Below, one piece after another: positions 22,148 through 34,877 of a stretch of 64,000 nt of DNA. Where the stretch lies: assembly GCA_006384855.1 (NCBI GenBank), contig VCJN01002602.1, positions 1 through 64,000 of the forward strand. The letters are read 5' to 3'. This DNA is from Tetraselmis striata. Taxonomy: Eukaryota; Chlorophyta; Chlorodendrophyceae; Chlorodendrales; Chlorodendraceae. A model generated the notes under the pieces. The model saw only the letters and a program-made list of their open reading frames with translations. It was not told where the DNA came from and searched no databases. Made by a program: the position numbers and the translations under genes. Every line of letters begins with the position of its first letter. The stretch's first letter is position 1.

Positions 22148-23329
22148 AACATGAACCGTCCCTCTGTTACTCTGTCGGCCAAGCGCCGCACTTACCTAAT
22201 TGCCGAGCCCGAAGCTGTTCCCCTAGGGCTGCTTCACTCCGGTATCGGCCGCATGACGCGTTCGGCTCAGACGAGATGGAGCAGCGGACCCTCTACCTAC
22301 TCTCCAGCTCCCGCACCGTTCAGAGACTCAAGAGCTACGCCGGCAGATTATCTTATATCGCAGAGTTCTGCCACGACTCCGAGAACATCAGCTCGCTAGA
22401 GGCGACCACTGCTACTGTCGTCCGGTACGTTGCTTGGATTGGTGAGCGGGGGCACGTTGGTGCCAAGTCGTTGCAACCCTACCTGTCCGCAATCAACACG
22501 TTCTTTGAGCTACACAACCTCGACCCGATCGCCAAGGACAACTTGCACCATACTGCGGCTCGTCGTGGCCGGATGCTACGGCAACGCCGCCTGGGGGCTG
22601 CCCCTTTGCGAGTCCCTATGCATGCTGATGTCGCTTACAACTTCGTCGAGCAAGCATAGTTGATTGTGTCTGCTCCCATCCCAGAGTACCAGTACAACTT
22701 CGGAGCCCTCGTGGCCTCGGTGGTCAACTTCATGTTCTTTGCCAGGGGACTTACTGGCGTGTCCTGCCGAGTGCGGGACGTGCCTGTCGACGATTACAAC
22801 ATTACCCTGCATGTGTGCCGCGAGAAAGGCCGCGCTGCTCGACGGGGTCGGTCCCGACGAAAGGCCGCTCCTTCCACTGTCGGAGCACCCCCGCATTGCG
22901 CGTCTCTTGCACTACTCCATCGACCACGTACAGTCTGCCCCTCTGGTTCCTGTTGTCTCGGCCGAAACAAACTTCTGGGCGGTCACCCCGAGCGAGCAGT
23001 CCAAATCTTGGACCGCCGCTACAATGTCAGACTGCCTCCCTACGGCCGTTCGTCTTGTCGGTTCTGCCCCTCCCGCCGGCACTTCCTGGAGCTCACACAA
23101 CCTTCGCCAGGGAGCAGCATCTGCCGCTAACGCCATTGGAACTCCACTGTCCCACATTCGCTACCAAGGCGGCAGTGGCACTAACTCCGACGTCGTTATG
23201 GACTACATCGACCCCAACGTCCTTCCTTCGCCATGCGTGTGGTTCTTCTTCGGTCACATCGCGCCCCTCCGCCACTTCCAAGGCCAACAAGACTCCGCAG
23301 CACTGGCCTTCCCGGTGCCTCCTTCATGA
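22148..23329 (+). pseudogene. Tyrosine recombinase of copy A (frames broken)
   Basis: N-terminal core-binding region: SAKRRTYLIAEPEAVPLG, RTVQRLKSYAGRLSYIAEFC, RYVAWIGERGHVGAKSLQPY and INTFFELHNLDPIAKD. Catalytic part: FFARGLTGVSCRVRDV (box I Arg), SSHNLRQGAASAANAIG (H-x-x-R) and SDVVMDYIDPN (Tyr nucleophile). All catalytic residues are still visible in this copy, but they are spread over two or three frames with a TAG near 22657. The family is DIRS/Kangaroo-like tyrosine recombinases acting on circular cDNA in the nucleus. Confidence 0.78.
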
Positions 23330-23829
23330 CTTGGCGCTACCCCTTCTCCGTCAATCCACCGCTCTCTTCGTTCGCTCATCACTGGCAAAACCAGACAACT
23401 TTGAAATGTTCTAAACTTGTTTATGGGGTTTCCTCCCTTTCCTTACCCGCTTTTCGGCTACTGTGTTGCTCAGTGGTACGGGATACTAGGCACCTGTCGT
23501 TGCGCCCCTTTTGGGTGCAGCACGAGTAGACATATAAGCAGCCATAACAGCTAAGCCTGCTATCTTCCAGTTTCGCTGCGTTTCACGCAGCGCCCCCTTG
23601 ACTCCGTTTTCCCTCCACGCTTCACTTAACCTGCCAATTTCGGCTCTTGTCCGTGTAAATTAGCCTGGGAGACCTTTTTGGCAAAGCCAGACTCAACTTT
23701 GAAATGTAGGGAAACATACACAATTTTAGAACCTGCGTCTGGTCGTCCTCGATTGCATGTTTGAAATATATTCATCATTAGGTACGAGTTGAAAAAACAA
23801 CACTACAGGTATCTCCATAAGGAGATAGC

Positions 23830-25575
23830 ATATCCTTACCAAATTTAGTATAACGAGGTGAGTCTGCGAGTTTGTCTGTCGCCAAATTTCGAAACGATAT
23901 TTCGCACAGACTATTAGTTAGATCGAAATGTACCCCTTATTCGATATGAATATTCCGTAATAATTCCGCGCGGGCCAAAATATCCGTCGCGCTTACATGC
24001 TGAGACCATACTCGGCACAGATTCCAAAACGTAATCCCCTGTATCTGTACGGGTACTGCCGCGTACCCGTAACTCCATAATTTCGGCCCTTTTGGAGAGT
24101 TACAGGGCATCTCCGCAAGAGCGACTTGGCATAGATTCCAAAATTTACTCTCCAAATTGCCGGGCCGCGGCCCGGGCCGCTGCAATGCCGCGACAACATC
24201 CATAGCATAGCAAACCACCGTAGCACCCCTACTCGCTCGCTACTGATCAGTGGGATGGGCACTCAGTCGAAGCTACCCACATCCTCGGGAGGCTCGTTAT
24301 GTGCTGCGGGTTGCAGTGTTGCCGTGGCAGCGGCCACGTTGGTCGTGCACTCGTCGTGGAAAAGGCGCCGCGCTGTGGGTGAAGGCGATAGGCAGGTGCG
24401 CATCGCTCCAGACGGGCGCGGTGACAGTCGCCACGGTCCCCATGGCGGCACCGCCCTACCACTCACGCGCGGTCGCAGCCCGTCCATGCCGTTGAATGTC
24501 CGCCGTGAGGCAGTCCACATGGCCCTACGTCGAGCACGAGTGGCGGGATCTGGCACGGGCCGGCGCGGGTGGGTGCGGATGTGCGCGGGCACTAGCCTCC
24601 CAGCCTGTCTCGTAATTATACTATTGTAATGGCCCGTAATCGCGATTTTCCCACGGAATGGGCTTGTAATCGCTGTATATACCGTGTAATCGCCACTTTT
24701 CTGCTAGGCTCGGTAGTCGCAATGAAGTGCCCGCCGGCTTGCATTCCGTAATATTGCTACTAGTACCATGTCGTGCCGTCCCCATAGTACATTGGGCCCA
24801 ATCGCGCCTCGCGCGCCTACCCGTAATCTTTGGGACTTCCGCCATGCTGTACTTTAACGCCTCACAATAAGCTCCGTGACGACTCGCAACGGCCAACGCC
24901 CAACGGCATCGTAGGGCTCAAACCTGATCTTGTACAAGTGCGGGCGGGCAGTTAACCATCGCAAGCCAATCCGGATTGGCCTCGGCGGGACGTGGCCAGA
25001 AGCCCAGAAGGCGCGGGCACACCGCACGCGCCTTTTGGGGATTTTGTGTTGGAGAGCGGCGCCACCTCCATAATCGGGCCCGAAAACGAAATCCCCAAAA
25101 TTTCGGCACTTTTGGATTATGGAGGTTGTGCCGAGTCGGGGTCTGAGGGCTAAAATCTCCAAAACGCACCGCTTTCGTATCCTAATCAGGCAGCCGCCTT
25201 TTGGATATCGCGTTTTGGAATCTATGCCCAGTGGGGTCTGACTACAGGTACATGTACCGGTACATGTACCGGTCAGCCGGCCGCCCGGCCGCCAGGACGC
25301 CGCCGGTCGGGCCGGCCGTCGCCGTTCGTCAGGTCTACGGACGGGCATGGCGCGAAGCGCCGAGCTCGCCGCGTGGACCGGCGGGACCCGGACGCCGGAC
25401 GGACGCCGTCGTTCGTCCGTCGCCGGACGACCGTCGCCCGTCCCCCTCGCCGCCCGTCCGTTGACGGACGCCGGGCCCCGGGTCGGCGGGTCGGCGGACG
25501 CGGGGCTGTATAATGTAGCGACTACTACGATTGATCCTTGCGGCTCTCTAGATTCCACACTCCTGCAACGGGTTT
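23830..25575. repeat. Long dispersed repeat, full-length copy
   Basis: Both ends recur at 45860-46315: left end GAGGTGAGTCTG...GTCGCC...TTTCG and right end GGACGC(G/A)GG(G/A)CTGTA then GCGGCTCTCTAGATTCCACA and CTCCTGCAACGGG. The interior carries degenerate subrepeats around GCATAGATTCCAAAA, TTTCGGCCCTTTTGGA and TGTAATCGC, a GTACATGTACCGG palindrome at 25249-25273 and GC-rich palindromes. No protein is recognised. Likely a non-autonomous element or satellite-like repeat. Confidence 0.55.
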
Positions 25576-25833
25576 AAAATTAAGCGTACGCATCCGGCTA
25601 CCTCTTGTTCTTTCTAAAAAGGACCAGCCGTCACGCTGGGCAGCTCTAACTAACCCACAGCCCGCGCACCACAGACCCTTCCTAGGATGGCAAACCCCCG
25701 TGGCCCTTGCCAGGGGACCTAGGGAAACGGATCAAGGGATTCCCGGCCATGGCTTTAGGGCTGTGTGTTCGCGCGACGAGCTGCAGGGATAGGGTGTGGT
25801 GCGTGACGGATGGACATTGAATAAGGAACCCTC

Positions 25834-25869
<36 letters not shown>

Positions 25870-27032
25870 CAACGGCAATGTGGCATCGGCCAAGCCCAGT
25901 TTTTGCATCCGCCACCCTAGTCGGCCAGAGCCGCCTCTCCCGTGCCCAAAGTTGCAACCGGCGCCAGTGGGAGCTGCGGCGTAGCGGTGGCGACGAGCTG
26001 CGTGCCTGCGGGGGGCGGTGACGGGCGGCTTAGCGCGGTTGTGCTGGCCACGGCCAAGATCGGCGCGGGTATAACTCACTCGCTTGGCCTACTCGCAGTT
26101 CCGCCACGGCCAGAGCGTACTTTACGATGGTAAGGAGCCTCGCCGCTGCCAGGAGATCAGCCTTGACAGGGTCACTAGGCCACGTAGAAAGGGTCGAGGT
26201 TGTCGAAGTTGGCTATCGAAAGGTCGGAGGTGTAAAGTCGGCGGCGGTAGGTCAGGCGTGCGAGATCGCGGGAAAAAGGCGAAAACGGTGTCGGCTCGTA
26301 CCCGGCCGACCGCCTCGGTTCGTTTGCCATAGCGTCCGTCTGTTGACCTACCGGGTTGCTGAAACACCAAGGGTGCCTATGGGGGGTGCAGTGGGGCTTC
26401 TAGGGCGCCTCGTGCGGTTGTGCCTTAACTGCGCTCTAGCCTGAGTTCGAGCGGGGCCAACGTGCGTGACACCATATTGACGCGATCCGCAATGGCCTAA
26501 TCAACATCAGCACGGCACACCGGCCCCCAGACCCAGTCTGCAAACACAGGGGCCTTGTGGAGCCCTTGCTTACATCATGTTTCAGGCCCTAGTGCCCTCA
26601 GATGCCCCCCCAAAACTCCTCGCGGGGCTCAGGGGCTGCAAGAGCCCCGGGCGTGACGGCTGCTTCCTTATCAATCATAGACTCCTTTTCAGTAATAACA
26701 AGAGGTACGTGTGAGGAGATATTCTCACGACATATGTATGATACACTCAGTGTGTCATCCACGGGTCCTCCGCGCTTTTGATAGGGCGCGGCTATCAAAA
26801 GCTACCTCCTTGCACTACGCGTCAAGTAATTACATCGGGGCTTTCACAAAAACGCACTACAAAGAGAACTAAGAGCAATTATGAGAGGTTGCCAGCAAAA
26901 GAGATACTTAAGCCTGAAAACAAGGTCGAACAGGAGGACAGGGAGCCAATAGACAAAAAGGGGGAGCCAAAGGAAACCACGAAGTCACTTAGCTGCCAGA
27001 AACTCCAAGAACCCTCGCCCCGGGGTAGGCTA
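25576..27032. other. No gene recognised; TA microsatellite
   Basis: (TA)n at about 25836-25870. The rest holds several open frames without family motifs, on both strands. The section 26470-27030 leads into the minus-strand retroelement ORF that follows and may contain its 3' region. Confidence 0.4.
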
Positions 27033-28316
27033 TCAGGCACGGCGAGGACGCTTGCAGCCAATGACCCGGGTCATAGCAACACAAGCCGACGAACGACGCG
27101 ACGCGGGCGCAGGAGCACCATCACGTGCCACACGCGCGGCCGCGACCCCGCCAAGAACATTGTCTGCATGAGCCATGTTGATGAGCAAGGAGAAACGGCG
27201 GCGCCACGCAGACAAGAGCTGGCCGATATTCTTGCCAGTGTGTGCCTGGCTAGCTTTCGCGAGCTCCACCAAGAAGGCCTCAGCGTGCGGGGCCAGCGAG
27301 CCAAACTCGGAAACGGCGAAAGGGACAAAGCGAAGCATGCCGGCGGCGTTTCGGACACCCTCGTCATACTTCTGGATTTTGTGGCGCTCTGCAGCCCGCA
27401 AAGCAGTCGTTGGATCCGGGGTTGACACGCCGAGGATAGGGGCAATGGTGGTATCGACAGCAACCGTGTTTCCGCGGATACCGCCATACCCAAAAAGCCC
27501 AACATCGGCGGGCCGCCCGTCGCTGCCCTTCGGGAGAGAAACAAGCACCGACGGCTCCGTGAGGATCTGGACACCCACGCCCAGCGCTGACTTCACGTCG
27601 TGGCAAATGTCGGAAAGGCCATGTGCCGCCCACTCGTGTGCGGCGTGATTGGAGTCGCCCCCAGAGCAGCGTGCCACGTGATCAGCGTATGCAACCGCCC
27701 AAGTTGAAGGAGTGAACTCCACGCCAGCATCCTCAAAACGGGCAAGCATGCCTTGTACCGAGAAGGAGCAAGAAGCACAAGAGCATGGCTCGCCAAGGGA
27801 GAGGACAGGAGACGCCGGAAGGCCAAATGGGCGGCAAGCGGCCACACGGAACATGGAATCGTAGTACTCAGGGGAACGCTCACGGACTTCACCAAGGCGA
27901 CCCTCACATGGAGGATCAGTCACTACGCGTACTGTCACTACGCGTACTGTCGTACAATGATATAGATACAGGGCGTGATCACGTGACGTACGCGCGTACG
28001 TATTAAGATCCCTGGCAAAGGTGAATGATACGAGTACATACAGTATAGAAACCGCCTTCATTGAAACCCGTGTTGCGCTATGTATGCGTATGGAGTCCGG
28101 GTCTTTGCAAACGGGTCTTTGCTGGTGGTCGACGATTCGCCCGCGGCGATGGCCACGCACCAGCATGGCACGCGCGCACAGCACCGCCCGCACCTCCGAG
28201 CGCAGTGCTTTCGTCACGCCGACGAAGCGCCGCCGACCGCCTGCAGTTCTGTTTCGTCGTGTCGAGCACCGGCGAGCTGTGACGGTCGGCCGCGCCGCCA
28301 CGGGCTGGACTCTCAT
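27033..28316 (-). CDS. Retroelement-type C-terminal domain in an open 427-codon frame
   Basis: The C-terminal half has the same order of motifs as the LINE copies at 3.7 and 17.4 kb but is clearly a different family: NHAAHEWAAHGLSDICHDVK, GVGVQILTEPSVLV, DGRPADVGLFGYGG, VAVDTTIAPILG, AAERHKIQKYDEG and FVPFAVSEFGSLAPHAEAF, then a region ending in LLINMAHADNVLGG. This RPADV...D-x-T...AE..K..KY...FVPFAVE arrangement is common after LINE reverse transcriptases. About 150 N-terminal residues are unrecognised and may be flanking DNA read by chance. No stop or frameshift interrupts the domain, unlike its relatives. The ATG at 28316 is only the longest choice. Confidence 0.55.
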   Translation of the reverse strand: MRVQPVAARPTVTARRCSTRRNRTAGGRRRFVGVTKALRSEVRAVLCARAMLVRGHRRGRIVDHQQRPVCKDPDSIRIHSATRVSMKAVSILYVLVSFTFARDLNTYARTSRDHALYLYHCTTVRVVTVRVVTDPPCEGRLGEVRERSPEYYDSMFRVAACRPFGLPASPVLSLGEPCSCASCSFSVQGMLARFEDAGVEFTPSTWAVAYADHVARCSGGDSNHAAHEWAAHGLSDICHDVKSALGVGVQILTEPSVLVSLPKGSDGRPADVGLFGYGGIRGNTVAVDTTIAPILGVSTPDPTTALRAAERHKIQKYDEGVRNAAGMLRFVPFAVSEFGSLAPHAEAFLVELAKASQAHTGKNIGQLLSAWRRRFSLLINMAHADNVLGGVAAARVARDGAPAPASRRSSACVAMTRVIGCKRPRRA

Positions 28317-28601
28317 TCGTTGAAATTGCGACGAGCTGAAGGGGGCAACCGGCCCGGTGCTTGCGGGGATGGCGGAGGAGGCGCCGCGGACGGTGGTGCA
28401 GTCGATTGCGGCGTGCGTGGCTCGACAGCCTGAGGTATAGCCGCATCCCTCACCCCTTCAGTATAACAGCCGACAAGCCCATCAGAGTAGCCTCGCCGGC
28501 TCGAAACTCCCCTTCGCTTTCAAGTATCGAGTGATTTTCTCCTCGATTGATGGCACCGGTTGCATCATTAGGCGGCGGCGCTGCTATACTGGGATGGCCA
28601 G

Positions 28602-31600
28602 CCGAGCAGCCGATGCGAGGCGTGGAGCTACGCGGAGCTGTGGGCGGCGGCGCAGGCTGGCGCCAAGGTGTTGCGCGGGCTGATGAACACAGCTTGCGGT
28701 AAAGGCAGCGATGCCGTGGAGGGTGCCAACCCCCCCCCCCCGCGCCCCCCCCCACCCTTTTCCCCCCTCCATCCCTACATCCCTACAGGGGATCCGCCCT
28801 CCATCTTTTAGCAGAAGGGTGCGGACATCCCAAGCACAGAGAGGGCGAGAAACGGTCGATAGATGCGAAAGGGATGTCAAGGGGAGGAGGCTCACGTCCA
28901 TAAGAGTAGTTAAGGTGGCTTACGGGCGTGATGCGCCTCGTTGGCTAGACAGATAGAGCTGTTATCTGGCCTGACAAAACAGGTGGGTTTTGTCAGGCCC
29001 AGCTGTGCGCACTGGGGCGTGACAACCAAGCGGCAAGTGGATCGTGAGCAGCAGGCAGCAACGGGCCTAGACCGTTGCTGCATGCCTGCAACATGACACC
29101 TCGCGTCTCACCTCGCGTTCCCGGGCGCCTCGCTGGCCGGACAGGGCCGCTGGCACGAGTGGGCGTCATGCTGGCGGATGGACCGGGGTTGCCGCTGCTG
29201 GAGCTGGCCACGTTGTGCGCGGGCTGCGTCGTGGTCCCGCTCGACTTAGCCGATGCGGTGCCCCGACTGGCGTTTGTGCTGCGAGTGAGCCCCCCTCCAC
29301 CCCCCCCCCCCCCCCCCCCACCCCGCGACCCATGACGCCCATATCATCCTCCTTGCCTTCTCCTCTTTTTGCCAGGGTCTGATGTCTTGCCGCATGCCAT
29401 AACAACCCGAATCAGGACGCGCAGCCGGCGCTCATCGTGGTGCAGGATGAGGCGGGCGCGGCCAGGGCAGAGGAGGCGATGGCGGTGGCGGGCGGCAGTG
29501 CGGTCGTGAGGCTAGTGGAGGAGGTGGTGGACGCGGGTGGCCGGGGGGAATTGGTGTCGGGGGCGGAGGAGGATGGCGAGGAGGGCGAGCGGCGCGGCGG
29601 GCCCCGCCTGGAGGGCGTCTCCCACATCTTCTTCACCTCGGGCAGCACGGGGCGCCCCAAGGTGGGCTCCTACCCATGCTGCAAGCTCACCGCTCCAGTC
29701 AATTCGGTCCCCAGGTCCAGAATGGAATGAAGACTTTTGAGTTGGGGTGTCCATGCAGTGTAATGGTGAATTCATCTGATATCCAGCGCCATGATGGTTA
29801 TATGCATTACACCTGGGAATTACTATTTTATGCGTTATCATGACGAATTTATAGTGAATTTACGGGTGCACTTTTCAAATGTGAATAATAGGTTCGCCTT
29901 ACTCCTGGTGCTACAGGCCAGGGTATCGCACTCGAGCATAATTAATCATCAGCGCAGCAGCACGACTCGCGTGTAAACTCCTTGGTTGAATTGCTCACAG
30001 GGAAAACAAAACGCCGTTTTCTTTTCTGGTATAAATACAAACGCCTGTACGTACACTCCTACGTTATTGGAGGTGGTACGTAGTCGCATCCGCATCAATA
30101 TCCTATAAATGATGACAGGCGGTATATCCGTAAGCGTCTGGGAACAATCTATGGAAAGTAAAAGTAAAGTAAAGTTTGCCCCGGGACATCGGCCAAAGCT
30201 GCCCCAGCGCTTGACCTCTTGCACCAACTGCAGTCGTAGGTCTGGCATAGCCCGTAGACCATTGCCTCCTTCGAACCCCGAAGGGCTAATGCATCAACCG
30301 GGTAAACCCAGGACATGCCGGGACGATATTGCTGACATGCATCGACCAGGAACCGATCATCGGACCTCTCGCGTACGAGACGACCGCTCAGCCGAGCGGA
30401 CAAGGGATGTACAAGGGATAAAGCGACGACATTTTTCACACTGAAACCGCTACATCGACATAAACCGCACGATCAATTAGCCCGCACAGACCGACCGGCC
30501 GAAAGACGATTATAGGCACCTACAGAAAACAGTACCTCTCGATATATTTTCAAACAAATTTAATTTTTCCTCCCGCTTTTCGCGGGCAGGGAGGAAATAT
30601 GGAATGATGGCTGACGACTGATGCATTTGCTGGAAGCACCCTCGGCAGCACGCCATATTTACCCCTGCGCCGCGGAGCTGACCTCTTAACCCCTTCCCCA
30701 ACCCTCTCCCGCCCCCGATCCTCTCGTCGGCCACCAGGGCTGCGTGTCGACTCACCGCAGCCTCGCGCACTTCGCGGCCGCGAAGAACGCCGCGCACGGC
30801 ATCACCTCGGGCGACGTCGTCTTTGTCGCGAGCTCGCACACCTTTGACCCCAGCCTGGGCGATCTCGTTTCCGCGTGGTGCGCCGCCTCCCGTTTCCCTG
30901 CCATCCCCTGCATGCGCTGCTCACGACCCCCGTGTTGCCCTTTGAATCCTGTTTAGCTTTTTGCTGCTGCGGATACTTACCAGTGTGCTATGGCTTGATA
31001 CCATAGCGCAGCATTCGATTCGTTGCGTATCACCCTCACACTCAGTAGTGAACTGTTTCGCATCATCGACTTACTTGGAGATTCTCTTTTAATATTAAAT
31101 TCTCACAGATTTTGAAGTCAAAATATATACCGTCGTATTTTATTGAGTTTGCGGCTTCAAATTAATGATTTGTTATACAGACTTTAATCAAAAGATCCGC
31201 GTGGAATTCATGGTATATTGTGAAACATTTAAACATAAAAATAGATTTCTCTCTTCGTGTGGCCGCGGGGGGGGGGGGGGGGGGGAGGGGGGATGAAACG
31301 CTTTAGTCATGCACCTATAGGCCCGCTCCGCTGCACTATACGGGTACCCGTACGGCAATACAGCCCACCGCCGAAAAATCGACGCTTCGCTGGATAATCA
31401 AATTTGCACCGGCCACTCTTGCTGCTCACATGCCCTGCTGTGCAGCTAGATTCAAGGGAGACGCCCGTGAGGGGCGCTGGGCTGAATTCCCCCTCCCTAC
31501 TCATGCTGCCCCGGTTGCCTTGCCGAGCAGGTGCGCTGGCGCCAGCGCCGCCATGGCGAGCCGGGCCTCGACGTTTGCATCCCTTGGCAACTGCCTCGCA

Positions 31601-34600
31601 GGTGTGCACTGCCGACCGACCAAGTGCTGCCGCCTCGGGTGCACTCCGCTCGGTCAGCTCCGAGAGGCCCGCAGCTGCCCCCCCCCCCCCCCCCCCCCCC
31701 CTGGCCGCTTGACAACGGCAGTCCCTTGCTGCACTTGTCCCGTATAATGCATGCTGATGCCCGCCCATGTTGGCACCGCCTGCCTCCGCACAGAATGCCC
31801 GCTCTCACCCTGCAACTTTCCTCCACCCTCTCTGCCATCCTTCCCCTATCTCGCCCTGGAGGCGTGTCATATACCATCACATTTAATGATATAATTTCGC
31901 GGGTCCAAAAGTAATGAACTGTTTTGCAGCACCGAATCGAAGTATCCGCGTCGCATTCGTGCTGTATTCGGATATTCTAACATAAATACACTGTACTTCC
32001 CTCTTTGCAGGGGGGGGGGTCAAAAACAATCATATCCCGCGAACCCAAACATTGTCTACGGTACGCCTGCACATGATGTTGGCCATCGCATGTCTGCCCT
32101 GGACCCCCTGCGGGTTGCAGACGCACCTATAATAAGAAGCACATGGCAAAAAACGCTTTGGGATCGGCAGCTGCACTTTCTTACATTGCGTTGCATATTC
32201 GTGGTGATATCGTCTTGGAATGAGCCAGGAAAAGCGGCCACTTTCTTATATATGATGGTTTCTTGTAGCCGCGCCGGCACCCATATCTCCAGTATGTCCG
32301 CAGCAGACAGGCTCGCTGTCTCCTCATTGCCTCACTGTACACCACTGGACGCTAATACTATGTGTCGCTGCCGGCCACCCCCGCCGTGGCGGACATGTAC
32401 TCCCCTCCCCGGCCCGTTGACATCACCAGAGTGCGGCGCAACGCACCTCACCACCACGCCCAGCCTCTTCAGCACGTTGGCCGCCACCGGCTGGGCCCCG
32501 GACCGGCTGCCGTCCCTGCAGGTGGTGGCCCTGGGCGGCGAACACATCCCGCGCAGCATCGCCCAGGTCCAGCACCCCCTCCCTCTATTTGCCCATTTTG
32601 GAAACATGCGTACAGAAGGTGGACAAACAACCCAGAATATAGCAATTCATAGATGGAACATGATATTGCTTTCTCCCACTGCCAGCAGTACTATACTGTA
32701 CTATTCCTTGCAACTATCATACTTTAATAATATGCAAGATGATTTAATACGACTCGCGATTCGCGATACTACCATGCCACATTTGCGTCCATTTCTGAGA
32801 AGCAGCGAAACAAAGGGGTGATTGGGTAGAGCGCGAGCTCATAAATAATACCCTGTATCATTTAAGCGGGCTCGCGGGTCAGATAACAATGCACTGTTTT
32901 TAGGCAACGAGTCGGAATATCCGTATGGTATTCGTGGTGTACTTTGATTTATCTCAAAATGAATACAGTTTTCCTCTCCTTGCGGGCGGGGTGGGGTGTT
33001 CAAAAACGAAAATATACTGCGAGCCCAAAACGTGGTTACGGGGTTATGCGCATGCGTACGATAATTGCTTGCCCTGGGGGCACATGTATCACTCCGCCCG
33101 AGTTAATTCTGCTCTGCTTGTCTCAGACAGTAATTATTAGTATGGAGTTTCGGTTTATTTGTTAGTATTATCCAATGCAGACCTGACGGGGGGGCGCTAA
33201 GTAGTCTAGGGGGCCATAGCACTATAGCAGGTGTGAAGCACTCGAGCAAGTAAGAGGACCTTGCTTGCGCATTGCGGAATGAATCAGTGAAACCTCTGGG
33301 CGAATCAATGAACAGCCTCTGGCGGCGGCATTGCCCGGCTCGTCACCCTGCGAGGGCCTCGTTCAAACCTTGCCTTGTCTCCGGAAAACACAGCGAGCGC
33401 TCCATCACCCGAAACCCACAGTGACGCAACGCCTGCCTGTTTTAGCCCGGAGGTCCTGTCGCGGCAAAGTACAGTACAGCAGCACGCCGGCTGAAGTAAT
33501 GCTGAATCATGCCGGCAACATGCCCGGTGGCGCGCTTCCATTAAAACAATGGTTGCAGGCCTGGGCTGGCGCGGTGACACTGATCAACACCTATGGCGTC
33601 ACCGAGTGCTGCGTCTACCAGGTACGCACCCCGCCGACAATAGAAAGAGTTTTTACCCTGCAGGATCCACGGCACATGTCCCCCCCCCTCGACATTTCTT
33701 CCTCGTGATGACAATCTTATGTATGTGTGTTCGGGGGGAGGAAGGGGAAAGGGAAGGGGGATGCGAGACTGTCGAACGTGCGACCTGGCTCACGCTCCGC
33801 TGCGACACTTTGCAGCACGGCGCAACCTCGGCGTAGTTTAGCTCGTACAATTGCCTGATCCCCTGCGCGCCCCATCGTCGGTCGACTCGTCCTACCGCAG
33901 GCGTACTGCGTCGTGCCGCCGGGCGGCAGCCCCTCGCAGCCTGGGCCGCCCGCTGGCCGGCGGCGTCATGCTGCTGGCCGCGGGCAGCGGCGACGACCCG
34001 ACGCAGCAGGTGCCGGATGGCAGCGGCGAACGCGGCGAGCTCTGGCTGGGCGGCCCCCAGGTTTCGACCCCCCCCCCCCCCCCCCCGGGCCGCCGCCGGC
34101 CCCATCATCCCCTCTATACTTTTACTTACCGCACCCCTGTTGTGGCAACTGGAATGTATTCTGCGGGATAGCGCAGGATGCAATTGGGTAATTGTTGCAT
34201 GACGCGACGCAATCCATGAGGCATATATAAAATCCTGCTTGTGCATTTGTTCTGTGTTGTGTATATCCCTGCTGGCCGCACTATCCTTGCGCGATTGCGT
34301 CTCCGTCTCGCGTGCGCGCTGAGGGAGAGGGCGCGGGGTCAGATAGGGGTTGCGAGTGCAGGTGCACGTGCACGGTAGTGTCGTGCTGCGCTGCCGCCAG
34401 AAGATTGTATGCAGCTCTAAGGTACGAGTGTAATAGTGGCGGTAGGCAGCGTTTGCTTTTATTTAAACACCGATGTACTCTCTCATAGCACGATACGACA
34501 CACCTCGTTATATTTTGCGAGCGAGGAGGGCGTTTTATTTGTTGATGCATATTTCGTCTTCACCCATAGCGACTCATGTGACAGCGCCGCGCCGCCCGTC

Positions 34601-34846
34601 GATGCTCCACGCAAGACTCGATTTGTGGACCAGTGTACCAGTTATCTTATATATTTGTGGTCCACTGTATGAGCCTCCACAGCGTCATCGTGACCGCCGC
34701 GCGCGCCTTCACCGCCACTGATACACCGACAGCGTCGTCGACGGTGACGACACACGACGCACGCACGAACGAAAGCGCAGCAGGCTCATACCGAGAAAGA
34801 GATCTCGAGAGCGAGAGAGAGAGAGACAGAGAGAGAGAGAGACAGA

Positions 34847-34877
<31 letters not shown>

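Larger units (their letters stand above)
20441..23706 (+). mobile_element. Tyrosine-recombinase element with split direct repeats, copy A
   Basis: Left repeat A1 (20441-20624) starts TTCTAAACTTGTTTATGGGG and ends in the hairpin CGCTGCGTTACACGCAGCG. The same block recurs near the right end as A2 (23409-23592). A2 is flanked on both sides by a B motif, GGCAAAACCAGACAACTTTGAAATG at 23385-23408 and the related end of B2 (23593-23706). The order A1-genes-B1-A2-B2 is the split-direct-repeat layout of PAT/Kangaroo/Ngaro-type DIRS elements. Inside are only a gag-like ORF and a tyrosine recombinase; reverse transcriptase and RNase H are missing. No target-site duplication is seen, as expected for recombinase-mediated insertion. 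Confidence 0.85.
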
